A program made the position numbers and the translations under genes. Below, piece after piece: positions 16,373-25,513 of a stretch of DNA of 64,000 nucleotides; within the stretch, counting starts at the first letter, position 1; each line of letters starts with the position of its first letter. Below the pieces are notes generated by a model that saw only the letters and a list, made by a program, of their open reading frames with translations, had not been told where the DNA came from and did not search any database. Source of the stretch: Paenibacillus pasadenensis (lineage in GTDB: Bacteria; Bacillota; Bacilli; Paenibacillales; Paenibacillaceae). The stretch covers positions 37,558 through 101,557 of the forward strand of contig NZ_JAMBOT010000015.1 of the NCBI RefSeq assembly GCF_023715725.1. The letters run 5' to 3'.

Positions 16373-18184
16373 ATGAGCAAGCCGAAACGATCCAAAGTCA
16401 TCTATTTGCCGCTGGACGAGCGGCCGTGCAATTACGATTTTCCGTGGCTGCTGGCCCGGGATACCGACATTGAGCTAGTGCGGCCGCCGCTGGAATGGAT
16501 GGGCGACAAAAAAAGACCGGGCCGGACGAGAGAGCTGGCCGACTGGCTGGAACGGGAGGCGGAGGACGCGGAAGGAGCGATCGTATCGATCGACACGCTG
16601 CTGTACGGCGGCATCGTGCCCTCGCGCCTCCACCGTCTCGGGGAGCATGAAGCTGCAGCGCCGCTCGAGAGGCTGCGCGCCATTCGGCGCATGAATCCCC
16701 GTATTCGCCTCTATGCGTTCCATCTGCTGATGCGATGCCCGCAGTACTCCAGCGACGATGAGGAGCCTGGTTATTACGCCGATTGGGGCCGGGAGCTATT
16801 CCGGCTTGGATGGCTTAAACACCGGGAGCAGCTTGGGCTGGCGGACGAGACGGAGCTGGAGGAGCTGCAGCGCATCCGCATGGAGCTGCCCGAGGATATT
16901 CGCGACGACTACCTGGAAAGGCGGGCCGTCAACGCCTCCGCGAACCGGGCCGCGCTGGAGCTTGCCGCCGACGGCACGCTGGATTTTCTGGCGCTGCCTC
17001 AGGACGACGCCGCGCCGTACGGCTGGACGGCGCTGGATCAGCAGGCGGTGCGCCAGCGCATCCGGGAGCTGGGGGCGGAGCCGCGCACGCTGATGTATCC
17101 CGGCGCGGATGAGGCGGGCTGCACGCTGCTGGCGCGGCTGCTCAATGAACGGCGGGGCAAGCAGCCGCTTGTGTATGCCCGGTATTCCAGCACGCTGGGT
17201 CCGCAAATAACGCCGATTTACGAGGACAGAATGCTGGGAGAAAGCGTCAAAAGCCAGCTGATTGCGGCCGGAGCGCTGCTGGCGGAAAGCGCGTCGGACT
17301 CTGACTGCATTTTGCTCATCAACTCGCCGGGAGGCCGGATGGTAGAGTCCAATATCCAGCTGCAGCCTAACGCCGATTACGATGTGCAGCGCAACGTACA
17401 GGAGCTTGCAGCGTACGGCCGTTATGCAATCGACCGGCTGAACAAGCCGGTGGCGGTCGCCGATGTCGCTTATGGCAATGGAGGCGATTTGCAGCTGCTG
17501 CGGCTGTTAAGCGGATATCGCATGCTGCCGGAGCTGGCGGGGCTGGCAGGGTGGAATACGAGCGGCAACACGCTTGGTACGGCCATCGCCCAGCTGACGG
17601 TATACACGCAGTTCGGCCGAACGGCGGCACATCTGGATTTTCTCGGCCTGCGCGTCGCGGAGGACTACGGTTACTGCGCCGCGATCCGGCGCAAGCTGGC
17701 GGACGGCCCGGTTAAGGAGCTTGGTATGGATTATTTTGCTGTGGACGGACAGAGAGGCCGGGCGGCGGCAATGGTGCGGGAAGCGGTAGAGAAGTTTATT
17801 GTGGAGCGGACCGGCGAATCAGGGCTTTTAATTGAAGTGGAGGACTGCCGGCTGCCTTGGAGCCGCATGTTCGAGGTCGGGCTTACGGTGCGGGCGGAGC
17901 TTGCCGCGGAGCAGGCTCTGGAGACTTGGCCGGAGCAGCAAAGGCATGAGGAAGCGGCGGAGCAGGCGGCAGCCAGCCGGCAGCTGGATGCCGGAGGGCA
18001 TGAACGGAGGCTTCCGTCCGTATCCGTGCCGGCAGATGAGGCGTTGAAAGCGAGCCGGATCAAGCTAAGCGAACGTTCCAGGCAGATTAAGCAGTTTCAG
18101 CAAATTCGGCATGCCAAAGTGCAGCAGAACGGGCAGCTGCAGCAGCGCACGGGTAAAGGCGAAGATGGAAAAGACAGGAGATGA
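16373..18184 (+). CDS. DUF4127 family protein
   Basis: 603 residues with GGAAGGGAG before ATG. The opening VIYLPLDERPCNYDFP and the early RPPLEWMGDKKRPG are the family hallmarks; LLYGGIVPSRLH and NSPGGRMVESN are further conserved stretches. The function of DUF4127 is not established to my knowledge. There is no signal peptide, so it is cytoplasmic. The last 80 or so residues are Gln/Arg/Lys/Ala-rich and look like an extension beyond the family core. It is followed four bases later by nanE and then RpiR, ROK and FAD genes, so a catabolic role in an amino-sugar pathway is likely. Confidence 0.85.
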   Translation: MSKPKRSKVIYLPLDERPCNYDFPWLLARDTDIELVRPPLEWMGDKKRPGRTRELADWLEREAEDAEGAIVSIDTLLYGGIVPSRLHRLGEHEAAAPLERLRAIRRMNPRIRLYAFHLLMRCPQYSSDDEEPGYYADWGRELFRLGWLKHREQLGLADETELEELQRIRMELPEDIRDDYLERRAVNASANRAALELAADGTLDFLALPQDDAAPYGWTALDQQAVRQRIRELGAEPRTLMYPGADEAGCTLLARLLNERRGKQPLVYARYSSTLGPQITPIYEDRMLGESVKSQLIAAGALLAESASDSDCILLINSPGGRMVESNIQLQPNADYDVQRNVQELAAYGRYAIDRLNKPVAVADVAYGNGGDLQLLRLLSGYRMLPELAGLAGWNTSGNTLGTAIAQLTVYTQFGRTAAHLDFLGLRVAEDYGYCAAIRRKLADGPVKELGMDYFAVDGQRGRAAAMVREAVEKFIVERTGESGLLIEVEDCRLPWSRMFEVGLTVRAELAAEQALETWPEQQRHEEAAEQAAASRQLDAGGHERRLPSVSVPADEALKASRIKLSERSRQIKQFQQIRHAKVQQNGQLQQRTGKGEDGKDRR

Positions 18185-18188
18185 GGCC

Positions 18189-18869
18189 ATGACAACGATC
18201 TTGGAAGCGGTGAAAGGAAGGCTCATCGTCTCCTGCCAGGCTCTGCCGGATGAGCCTTTGCATGGCGCTCCGATCATGGCGCGTATGGCTTTGGCAGCGG
18301 AGCAGGGCGGAGCGGCGGCAATCCGCGCGAACGGGGCCGACGATGTACGGAGTATTAAGGAGCAGACGGGGCTGCCGGTTATCGGCATTGTCAAAAAGGT
18401 CTACCCCGGCAGTTCCGTTTATATTACGCCGACGCTTCAAGAGGTAGAGGAACTGATAGATGCTGGCGCGGATATGATCGCCATGGACTCAACGCTGCGC
18501 AAGCGGCCGGGAGGCTGCACCGCTGAGGAGCTGATCCGGTTTATGCACAGCCGGGGCGTGCCGGCCATGGCGGATGTGTCCACGCTTGAGGAGGCACAGC
18601 AGGCGGAGCGGCTTGGCGCAGACTGCATTTCGACGACGCTGTCGGGATATACGCCGTATTCAGTCAGCAGAATCGGCCCGGATTTTGAGCTGGTGGAGCA
18701 GGCGGCGGAGCGGCTCGGCATTCCGGTGCTGGCCGAAGGGCGCGTCAGCGAGCCCTCCCAAGTGACGGCGCTGCTGCGGCTTGGCGCTCATGCCGTCGTT
18801 GTCGGCTCCGCGATTACGCGGCCTCAGCTTATTGCGGAACGTTTTGCCGCTGCGGCGGGAAGGAGATGA
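18189..18869 (+). CDS. nanE: N-acylglucosamine-6-phosphate 2-epimerase (NanE)
   Basis: 226 residues from ATG 18189 (GGAG eight bases upstream), the normal size of NanE. It converts ManNAc-6-phosphate to GlcNAc-6-phosphate in the cytoplasm. Visible family motifs are GRLIVSCQALPDEPLH at the N-terminus, GIVKKVYPGSSVYITPT (catalytic Lys region), ADMIAMDSTLRKRP, and the C-terminal phosphate-binding VLAEGRVSEPSQV and AVVVGSAITRP. Its stop overlaps the upstream part of the regulator gene. No N-acetylneuraminate lyase is nearby, so the source of ManNAc need not be sialic acid. Confidence 0.93.
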   Translation: MTTILEAVKGRLIVSCQALPDEPLHGAPIMARMALAAEQGGAAAIRANGADDVRSIKEQTGLPVIGIVKKVYPGSSVYITPTLQEVEELIDAGADMIAMDSTLRKRPGGCTAEELIRFMHSRGVPAMADVSTLEEAQQAERLGADCISTTLSGYTPYSVSRIGPDFELVEQAAERLGIPVLAEGRVSEPSQVTALLRLGAHAVVVGSAITRPQLIAERFAAAAGRR

Positions 18870-18874
18870 GAGGG

Positions 18875-19711
18875 ATGGATCTGAGGTTAAAGGTTAGCTC
18901 GTACTACCCGTCGCTCACAAAATCGGAGCAGAAGGTAGCGGATTACGTCTTGAACGCGTCGGAGGAGATCATGTACCGCTCCGTAACGGAGCTGGCGGAT
19001 CTGTCCGCAGTCGGCGAAACGACCGTGATGCGCTTTTGCCGGGCTATCGGTTTTAAAGGATACCAGGATTTTAAGCTGGCGCTCGCTCAGGATTACAGCG
19101 CCCGACGTCTGCCGGGAAGCGGAGGGACGGAAAGTGAGACGGAGAGCGATTTTCCGGGTCTCGTTTACCGGGAGCTGACGTCGATTTTGTCCGATACGAT
19201 GAATCTGCTTGACCGCGCCAAGCTCGACGAGGCTGTACGGCGCATCCATGAGGCTCCCTATATGCAGTTTTTCGGCGTTGGGACGTCGGGTCTCACCGCT
19301 CTGGATGCCAAAAACCGTATGCTGCGCATCGGGCGCAGGGCGGAAGCGGTGACGGATGCGCATATTCAGGCGATGATGGCGGCCACCATGATGCCGGGGG
19401 ATGTGGCGCTGGGCATCAGCTTGAGCGGCAGCACGCTGGATACGGTGGATATTTTGACCAAGGCGCGCCAGCAGGGAGCCTATGTAATCGCATTGACGAA
19501 TTACGCCAAGTCGCCGATTACGTCGGTAGCGGATCTGGTGCTGCTGACCGCTGGCAAGGAGTCCCCGCTGGAAGGGGGATCGATCGGGGCGAAAATGTCC
19601 CAGCTGCTGCTTATCGATCTCATCTGCGAAGGCTTGGCCCGGCATGATCTTTCCCACACGCGGGAAATGCGCGAGCGCACCGCTAAAGCGGTCATTGAGC
19701 GCATTTATTGA
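18875..19711 (+). CDS. MurR/RpiR family transcriptional regulator
   Basis: 278 residues from ATG 18875 (AAGGAG nine bases upstream; the ATG at 18866 touches that site). HTH_6 domain at about 5-75 (YPSLTKSEQKVADYVL, LSAVGETTVMRFCRAIGFKG) and a SIS sugar-phosphate-binding domain at about 120-250 (FFGVGTSGLTALDAKNRM, DVALGISLSGSTLDTV). RpiR proteins of nan and mur loci respond to ManNAc-6-P, MurNAc-6-P or GlcN-6-P. It probably controls this operon from within it. Confidence 0.92.
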   Translation: MDLRLKVSSYYPSLTKSEQKVADYVLNASEEIMYRSVTELADLSAVGETTVMRFCRAIGFKGYQDFKLALAQDYSARRLPGSGGTESETESDFPGLVYRELTSILSDTMNLLDRAKLDEAVRRIHEAPYMQFFGVGTSGLTALDAKNRMLRIGRRAEAVTDAHIQAMMAATMMPGDVALGISLSGSTLDTVDILTKARQQGAYVIALTNYAKSPITSVADLVLLTAGKESPLEGGSIGAKMSQLLLIDLICEGLARHDLSHTREMRERTAKAVIERIY

Positions 19712-19722
19712 GGGCGGCGGGG

Positions 19723-20673
19723 ATGGGCATAGCCAAGAAAAACTTGCCGACAATCGGCATTGATATCGGCGGAACCGGCATCAAGGGAATTGCGCTGGAT
19801 ACGGACGGAGTCATTTATGCCAAATTATCCGTTCCGACCGAAGCGTCGCGGGGGCGGGAAGCGGTGCTGCTCTCCGTGGAAGAGCTTGTCGGAGAGCTGC
19901 TGGAGCGCTGCCCTACCGCATGCGCGCTCGGCATAGCCAGCGCAGGCCGAATAAACGCCTTAAGCGGCGAGGTTGTGTACGCAACGGATAATTTGCCCGG
20001 CTGGACCGGGCTGCGCCTTGCGGAATGGGCCGGCTTGCGCTTTGGCCTGCCGGTCGCCGTTGACAATGACGCCAACGCCGCATTGTTCGGTGAATGGCGG
20101 CTTGGAGCCGCGCAAGGATTGTCCAGCGCCGTCATGTTGACGCTCGGCACCGGCGTCGGCGGCGCAAACATGGAGAGCGGCCGCTTGCTGCACGGCGCAG
20201 GCTGGAGCGGCGGCGAATGGGGCCATGCCGTGCTGGTGCCGGGCGGGCTGCCATGCAATTGCGGCCGCAGAGGCTGCGCCGAGCAGTATTTGTCCGGCGC
20301 AGCCCTAATGCGTTCGGCCGAGGCGGCGTTTGAGCGCGCGAGCTTGTCCCCGGCGGAGCTGCTGCAAGCGTTCAGCACCGGCGAGGCGCGGGCGGCGGAG
20401 ACGCTGCGGGAGTACACCTCTCTGCTGGCGGTGTTCGCCGCCAACCTCAAGGCCGGGTTCGACCCGGAAGCGATCCTGCTTGGTGGCGGGGCGGCAGCAT
20501 CGCTGGAAATATGGCGGCCGCTGCTTGAGCAGGCGCTTGCGGCGGAAGGCGCAGCAGGGCTGCGCGTGCTGCAGGCGCAGCTTGGCAACCAAGCCGGCTG
20601 CATTGGCGCTGCGTTCATGGCGGCTGACTTGGCGCAAGCAATTACGGGCAACAAGGAGGAGGAATCGGCATGA
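19723..20673 (+). CDS. ROK family sugar kinase (probable N-acetylmannosamine kinase)
   Basis: 316 residues from ATG 19723. ATP-binding motif IGIDIGGTGIKG at the N-terminus, catalytic-region VDNDANAALFGE, TLGTGVGG, and the ROK zinc motif GLPCNCGRRGCAEQYLSG. Size and position next to nanE suggest phosphorylation of ManNAc to ManNAc-6-P (NanK role); a glucokinase-like specificity cannot be excluded. It starts just after the regulator's stop and overlaps the FAD oxidoreductase start by four bases. Confidence 0.9.
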   Translation: MGIAKKNLPTIGIDIGGTGIKGIALDTDGVIYAKLSVPTEASRGREAVLLSVEELVGELLERCPTACALGIASAGRINALSGEVVYATDNLPGWTGLRLAEWAGLRFGLPVAVDNDANAALFGEWRLGAAQGLSSAVMLTLGTGVGGANMESGRLLHGAGWSGGEWGHAVLVPGGLPCNCGRRGCAEQYLSGAALMRSAEAAFERASLSPAELLQAFSTGEARAAETLREYTSLLAVFAANLKAGFDPEAILLGGGAAASLEIWRPLLEQALAAEGAAGLRVLQAQLGNQAGCIGAAFMAADLAQAITGNKEEESA

Positions 20674-22289
20674 CGGAAATGAAAAAGAAACCGGCCGCCG
20701 AGCTGACCGCCGATGTGCTTGTCATTGGCGGAGGCTTAGGCGGAACTGCCGCTGCGCTCGCCGCAGCGCGGGAAGGCTTAAATGTAATTATGACGGAGGA
20801 AACCGACTGGATTGGCGGACAGCTCACCTCACAGGCCGTGCCGCCGGATGAGCATCGCTGGATTGAAACGAGCGGCTGCACCGCAACGTTTCGTGAGCTG
20901 CGCAACCGGATTCGCGCTTACTACCGGAACAATTACCCGCTGACGCCGCAAGCGAGAGACAATCCGCTGCTCAATCCCGGCAACGGCTGGGTCAGCCGGC
21001 TTGCCCATGAACCGAAAGTGGCGCTTGCCGTGCTGGAAGAGATGCTTTCTTCCTATACAAACAGCGGGCGTCTGCGCCTGCTGCTGGACACGGTTCCTGT
21101 CCGGGCCGAGACGGAAGACGATAAGGTGTGCTCGGTAACGGTGCGCAGCAAGGACGGTTCATTCCTGCGGCTTCGCGCGCCGTACGTGCTTGATGCGACG
21201 GAAACCGGCGATTTGCTGCCGATGACCGGCACGGAGTACCGGATCGGCGCCGAGTCCCGCGCAGAGACGGGCGAGCCGCATGCGCCGGAAGAGGCAATTG
21301 CCGAGGATGTGCAAGCCTTTACGCATGTGGCGGCAATGGAATATTTGCCGGAGGAGAATTTTACGCCTGCGCGGCCGCCGGAAATGTATGAATTTTGGAG
21401 CCGGCTCGTGCCGCCGTTTTCGCCGCATCCGCTGCTCAGCTGGTTTTCCACCGACGCGAACAATCCCGGGAAGCTGAAGGAGTTCACCCTGCTCCCCAAT
21501 AAACAGGGAGTAACCTCCTTATGGGATTACCGGCGTATTCTCGATCCCCGGCATCTGTCGAAGCCGTTATACCCGGGAGACCTGTCACTGCTAAACTGGC
21601 CGCAAAACGACTATTATCTCGGCACAATTATGGACGTGTCCGACGATGTGCGCCGCGACCGTCTGTACGCCGCGCGCCAGCTGTCGCTGTCGGTTGTATA
21701 CTGGCTGCAAACAGAAGCTCCAAGACTGGACGGTGGCAAAGGCTACCCCGGCTTGCGGCTGCGCGGAGATGTGCTGGGGACGAAGGACGGACTGGCCAAG
21801 TCCGCCTATATTCGTGAATCGAGACGCATCCGCGCGCTGCAAACGGTGACGGAGGCCGACGTGAGCAAGGAGATGCGCGGCGATGCCGGCATCCGGCGTT
21901 ACGAGGACAGCGTTGGCGTGGGCAGTTACCATCTGGATTTGCATCATACGACGATTACGAACCGGAGCTTTTATATTCCCAGTTATCCCTATGAAATTCC
22001 GCTCGGCGCGCTAATCCCGGAGCGGATGAACAATCTGCTTCCCGCCTGCAAAAATATCGGGACGACGCAAATATCCAATGGCTGCTACCGGCTGCATCCG
22101 ACGGAGTGGAACATCGGTGAAGCCGCAGGACTGCTTGCCGCTTATTGCATCCGCTCCGGCATGCTGCCGCGCGACGTTCACGGCGACGCCGCACTGCGTA
22201 CCGGATACATGGAGCTGCTGGAGTCGCGCGGCGTAGAGCGCCACTGGTCGGATGAAATATCGAAGGAGGTGATCGGAGCGCCGAAGTGA
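20670..22289 (+). CDS. FAD-dependent oxidoreductase (FAD_oxidored / PF12831-like)
   Basis: 539 residues; AGGAGGAATCGGC before ATG. The dinucleotide-binding GGGLGGTAAALAAAREG lies at residues 20-40, followed by TEETDWIGGQLTSQAVPPDE, a signature of this family, and VLDATETGDLLPMTGTEYRIGAE. The C-terminal GTTQISNGCYRLHPTEWNIGEAAG is also typical. These enzymes oxidise or dehydrate unknown sugars in many polysaccharide-use loci. There is no signal peptide. Translationally coupled to the kinase gene. Exact reaction unknown. Confidence 0.88.
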   Translation: MTEMKKKPAAELTADVLVIGGGLGGTAAALAAAREGLNVIMTEETDWIGGQLTSQAVPPDEHRWIETSGCTATFRELRNRIRAYYRNNYPLTPQARDNPLLNPGNGWVSRLAHEPKVALAVLEEMLSSYTNSGRLRLLLDTVPVRAETEDDKVCSVTVRSKDGSFLRLRAPYVLDATETGDLLPMTGTEYRIGAESRAETGEPHAPEEAIAEDVQAFTHVAAMEYLPEENFTPARPPEMYEFWSRLVPPFSPHPLLSWFSTDANNPGKLKEFTLLPNKQGVTSLWDYRRILDPRHLSKPLYPGDLSLLNWPQNDYYLGTIMDVSDDVRRDRLYAARQLSLSVVYWLQTEAPRLDGGKGYPGLRLRGDVLGTKDGLAKSAYIRESRRIRALQTVTEADVSKEMRGDAGIRRYEDSVGVGSYHLDLHHTTITNRSFYIPSYPYEIPLGALIPERMNNLLPACKNIGTTQISNGCYRLHPTEWNIGEAAGLLAAYCIRSGMLPRDVHGDAALRTGYMELLESRGVERHWSDEISKEVIGAPK

Positions 22290-22384
22290 CGGGAAAGCGA
22301 CGTTGAGCGCGCATGCTCGGATAGGGCGTACACGCTTAGGCAGCAGCTTGGCCAGCATTCAATTCGGATGAGGAGGAATGATGG

Positions 22385-23572
22385 ATGGGTGAAAGAGTGA
22401 AGAGGCTTCTTTCGGCTGCGCTTGCAGCCGTGCTTTTGTCGGGCGGTACGGCCGCAGCGTCGGAATTGCCGGTGACGGTTCTGGAAGCGGGCGGAAGCCC
22501 GGCGAATCCGGCTGCTTCTGCGGGTCCGGTGCTGCAGCCGGATGCGGGCTCAGGCTTGCAGACGGCAGCAATGTCGAATCCGAACCGGATCGTGCCGATT
22601 GAAACGCTGAAGCCGGCTGCCCCGATGAGCAAGCCGGTGCTGTCACCGTCGGGAGGCACGCTCATTTTGAGCAACTCCCCGGAGTCGCCGACATCAGCGG
22701 GAGGCTTTTACCGGGACACGGTCAGCGGCTCATTTCGCATCTTTTCCCACCAGGCCAATATGACCGGATCGCTGCTGAACGTGGCGGCCGCCGTAACCAA
22801 TACGAGCGGCTACAAGGTCAAGCTGTATGAAGAAGGGACCGGGGCGGGCATTGATTACTACCCGGATCAAGCCGGGCAGAACGCACTCGACGCCTTTTTG
22901 AAATCACGCGGTTATAAAAGGCCGATTGCCGTGCTGGAGCCGGGCGAAACGTATTGGAAAACCTACGCGGTTCCGTCATCCGATACGCTTACCAGCTATT
23001 TGCAGCTGCGGGCTGAATCTGCGGCAGGCGGCAATGCGCCGGTGACGGTCACGACGCTTGGCTACGCCGGCCAGCGGCCAGCCAATCCGCTGGCGGAGCC
23101 GATGCTGCCGCCCGACAAACATGTGCGCGGCACCTTTCCTCATTATGACCGCACCGGAACGCTGGTGTACAACACCTCTGCAGGCAACTCGCTTATCCGC
23201 GTCTCTTCCGCTCCTTCCGGCCAATGGGCGGACTTTATGCCCGGTGAATACGAGAACGGCCGGGACGCCATCTCAGGCGCAACGGTCGTCAACAGCGGCA
23301 ACTACGGGGTCATTTACGACCTTTCCGTACAGATCAACAATGAAAGCGACAAAAGACGCACCATCGGCGTGTACCTCAACGCTGCAGGCGGCTCGGGGCA
23401 TTACACGATCGGCTGGGGCGGCAAGCTGCTAAATTCCGGTTATCTGGACTTTACGAAGGCTTGGCAGTTCGCCGAGCTTAAGGTAAGCCGCAAGGGAAAA
23501 ACAATCCCGTCCAGGCTTAGCCTGACCGGCGGTTCGTCCGGACCGCAGGCGCTGTATTTCACGAATCAATAG
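22385..23572 (+). CDS. Secreted protein of unknown function, last gene of the ManNAc-type operon
   Basis: 395 residues with AGGAGG eight bases before ATG. Signal peptide at 1-25 (core LLSAALAAVLLSGGTAAAS), a Pro/Ala-rich linker to about 90, then a beta-rich region containing FYRDTVSGSFRIFSHQAN and GATVVNSGNYGVIYDLSVQI, which read like two related beta-sandwich halves. I do not recognise a named family. It lies 95 bases after the oxidoreductase and before a strong terminator, so it is probably cotranscribed and might bind or process the polymer that feeds the pathway. Confidence 0.75.
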   Translation: MGERVKRLLSAALAAVLLSGGTAAASELPVTVLEAGGSPANPAASAGPVLQPDAGSGLQTAAMSNPNRIVPIETLKPAAPMSKPVLSPSGGTLILSNSPESPTSAGGFYRDTVSGSFRIFSHQANMTGSLLNVAAAVTNTSGYKVKLYEEGTGAGIDYYPDQAGQNALDAFLKSRGYKRPIAVLEPGETYWKTYAVPSSDTLTSYLQLRAESAAGGNAPVTVTTLGYAGQRPANPLAEPMLPPDKHVRGTFPHYDRTGTLVYNTSAGNSLIRVSSAPSGQWADFMPGEYENGRDAISGATVVNSGNYGVIYDLSVQINNESDKRRTIGVYLNAAGGSGHYTIGWGGKLLNSGYLDFTKAWQFAELKVSRKGKTIPSRLSLTGGSSGPQALYFTNQ

Positions 23573-23594
23573 AGTACGGGTTGGAAATCAGAAG

Positions 23595-23645
23595 CAGCCA
23601 TAACGGAGCAGGATGGATAATTCTGCGCTCCGGTATGGCTGTTTG
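23595..23645 (+). terminator. Intrinsic terminator of the DUF4127-nanE operon
   Basis: CAGCCATAACGGAGC pairs with GCTCCGGTATGGCTG (one internal mismatch), followed by TTTGTG. Confidence 0.7.
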
Positions 23646-23838
23646 TGCTGTGCTGTATCGTCTCCATGCTAGTGAAAAAATGAAGCTACAATGAGATTTC
23701 AGGAGATATAACCACATGTCAGCGCTTTCTTTGAAGGTTGCAATGATGTTCTCTCTCCCCGCCAAGCCTTATAATGCTATCCATACGAGGTGCAACGGAT
23801 TGTTTTTCAGAGTTGGACTGAACGGGAGGGTTATCTTT

Positions 23839-25296
23839 TTGAATTTCATATCCAATTGGAAGCAGGAGTGGCTGCCGAATCCAAAAGCAAATCTGCTTTC
23901 CGGCATTACGGTCGCGCTTGCGCTTATTCCAGAAACGCTCGCTTTTTCTATTATTGCCGGAGTCAGCCCGATGGTTGGACTGATTACCTCTTGCATGATT
24001 GCGATCATTATTTCGATTGCCGGAGGGCGTCCGGCGATGATTTCGGCCGCAACCGGCGCGCTGGCGCTGCTGATGGTTGGACTCGTGCGCGATCACGGCG
24101 TGGAATATCTGTTTGCCGCAACCATTTTGACAGGGGTCATACAGCTTGTGATCGGTTATTTGAAGCTGGGCAATTTAATCCGCTTTGTGCCGCACTCCGT
24201 CATGAACGGTTTCGTAAATGCGCTCGCCATTATGATTTTTATGGCTCAGCTGGTTCATTTTCAGGGCCAAGGCTGGACGATGTACGCGCTGGTGGGGCTG
24301 TCGCTGCTCATCGTGTTTGGTCTTCCCCGGCTGACTAAAAAGTTTCCGTCGGCGCTGGCGGCCATTATCGTTGTTTCCGCCGCTGTGCTGCTGTTCAAGC
24401 TGGATGTAAAAACTGTAGGCGACGTCGCCAACTTTAGCGGAACGCTGCCGGTATTCCATTTGCCGGACTTTGTGCCGAACCTGGACAATTTGATGATTAT
24501 TTTGCCATACTCGCTTTCGATGGCGCTGGTAGGCTTGCTGGAGTCGCTGCTGACGGCCAATATTCTCGATGAAATTACCGATACGCCAAGCAGCAAAAAC
24601 CGCGAGGTTAAAGGCCAGGGGCTTGCCAATCTGGCAACGGGATTTTTCGGCGGCATGGCTGGCTGCGCGATGATTGGCCAGTCGGTAATCAATGTCCGCT
24701 CCGGCGGTCGCACACGGCTGTCTACGCTTACTGCGGGAGTGGTGCTCCTGCTGCTCATATTGTTCCTAAGCCCTGCCGTCAAAGAGATTCCGATGGCCGC
24801 TCTAGTCGGCGTTATGTTCATGGTTGCCATCGGCTCTTTCAATTGGCGGTCGATCGGGGAGATGCGGCGCGCTCCAATCGGAGATTCGCTCGTTATGGTC
24901 GTGACGGTTGCCGTCGTGCTTTATACGCATAATCTCGGTCTTGGCGTTATCGTCGGGGTTCTGCTCAGCGCGGTGGTGTTCGCCCGGCGTATCTCGCGGC
25001 TTAAGGTTGAGTCCCGGTTCCATGAGGATGGCAGCATCGCTTATAACGTGACCGGACAGCTGTTTTTTGCAACGGCTGCCGATTTTAGCGAGGCTTTTGA
25101 TCCTGCGCGCGATCCGGACCGGATTACGGTCGATTTTACCCGCTCCCACGTATGGGACCATTCCGGCGTCAACGCCATTGCGCGTATGCGCGGCAAATAT
25201 GCGGTGGCTGGCAAGTCGGTGACGATTACCGGACTGAACCGCGAGAGCGGCGAGCTTGTGGAGAAGCTGGGGCTGGAATCGTACGGTACGCTGTAG
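23839..25296 (+). CDS. SulP family inorganic anion transporter with STAS domain
   Basis: 485 residues from TTG 23839, chosen because GGGAGGG lies eight bases upstream and because the family N-terminus (WLPNPKANLLSGITVALALIPE) follows directly. About ten membrane segments, with GMAGCAMIGQSVINVRSGG in the transporter core, then a short cytoplasmic STAS domain at about 390-480 (DFTRSHVWDHSGVNAIARM). The protein would move sulfate, bicarbonate or another anion; substrate not predictable. Single-gene unit between two terminators. Confidence 0.92.
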   Translation: MNFISNWKQEWLPNPKANLLSGITVALALIPETLAFSIIAGVSPMVGLITSCMIAIIISIAGGRPAMISAATGALALLMVGLVRDHGVEYLFAATILTGVIQLVIGYLKLGNLIRFVPHSVMNGFVNALAIMIFMAQLVHFQGQGWTMYALVGLSLLIVFGLPRLTKKFPSALAAIIVVSAAVLLFKLDVKTVGDVANFSGTLPVFHLPDFVPNLDNLMIILPYSLSMALVGLLESLLTANILDEITDTPSSKNREVKGQGLANLATGFFGGMAGCAMIGQSVINVRSGGRTRLSTLTAGVVLLLLILFLSPAVKEIPMAALVGVMFMVAIGSFNWRSIGEMRRAPIGDSLVMVVTVAVVLYTHNLGLGVIVGVLLSAVVFARRISRLKVESRFHEDGSIAYNVTGQLFFATAADFSEAFDPARDPDRITVDFTRSHVWDHSGVNAIARMRGKYAVAGKSVTITGLNRESGELVEKLGLESYGTL

Positions 25297-25310
25297 GTTC
25301 ATCTCTATTA

Positions 25311-25356
25311 AAAAGGCTGTTCCGACGTCATTTATGTGACCCGGACAGCCTTTTTT
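25311..25356 (+). terminator. Intrinsic terminator of the SulP gene
   Basis: AAAAGGCTGT-CCG and CGGACAGCCTTTT form the lower stem, with GACGTCA/TGAC above; a run of six T follows. Confidence 0.85.
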
Positions 25357-25389
25357 GGCTTTATCATTAACCGTTCCAAACAGCGTTGA

Positions 25390-25441
25390 AACGGTTTGGA
25401 ATATTTATTTTATTTTTTCGGAATTAGTCATCCAAACCGTT
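25390..25441 (+). promoter_or_regulatory. Inverted-repeat operator-like region upstream of the secreted repeat protein
   Basis: AACGGTTTGGA (25390-25400) and its exact reverse complement TCCAAACCGTT (25431-25441), with a further TTCCAAAC at 25374-25381 facing GTTTGGAA (25394-25401). The 30-base centre is AT-rich (TATTTATTTTATTTTTTC), as in a promoter. Confidence 0.5.
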
Positions 25442-25513
25442 CATCAAAGCGTTTCCCTAGCTGAAGCAGGTTCAAGAACAATTGCCATAATCCAAACTTG
25501 AGGAGTGAACGTG

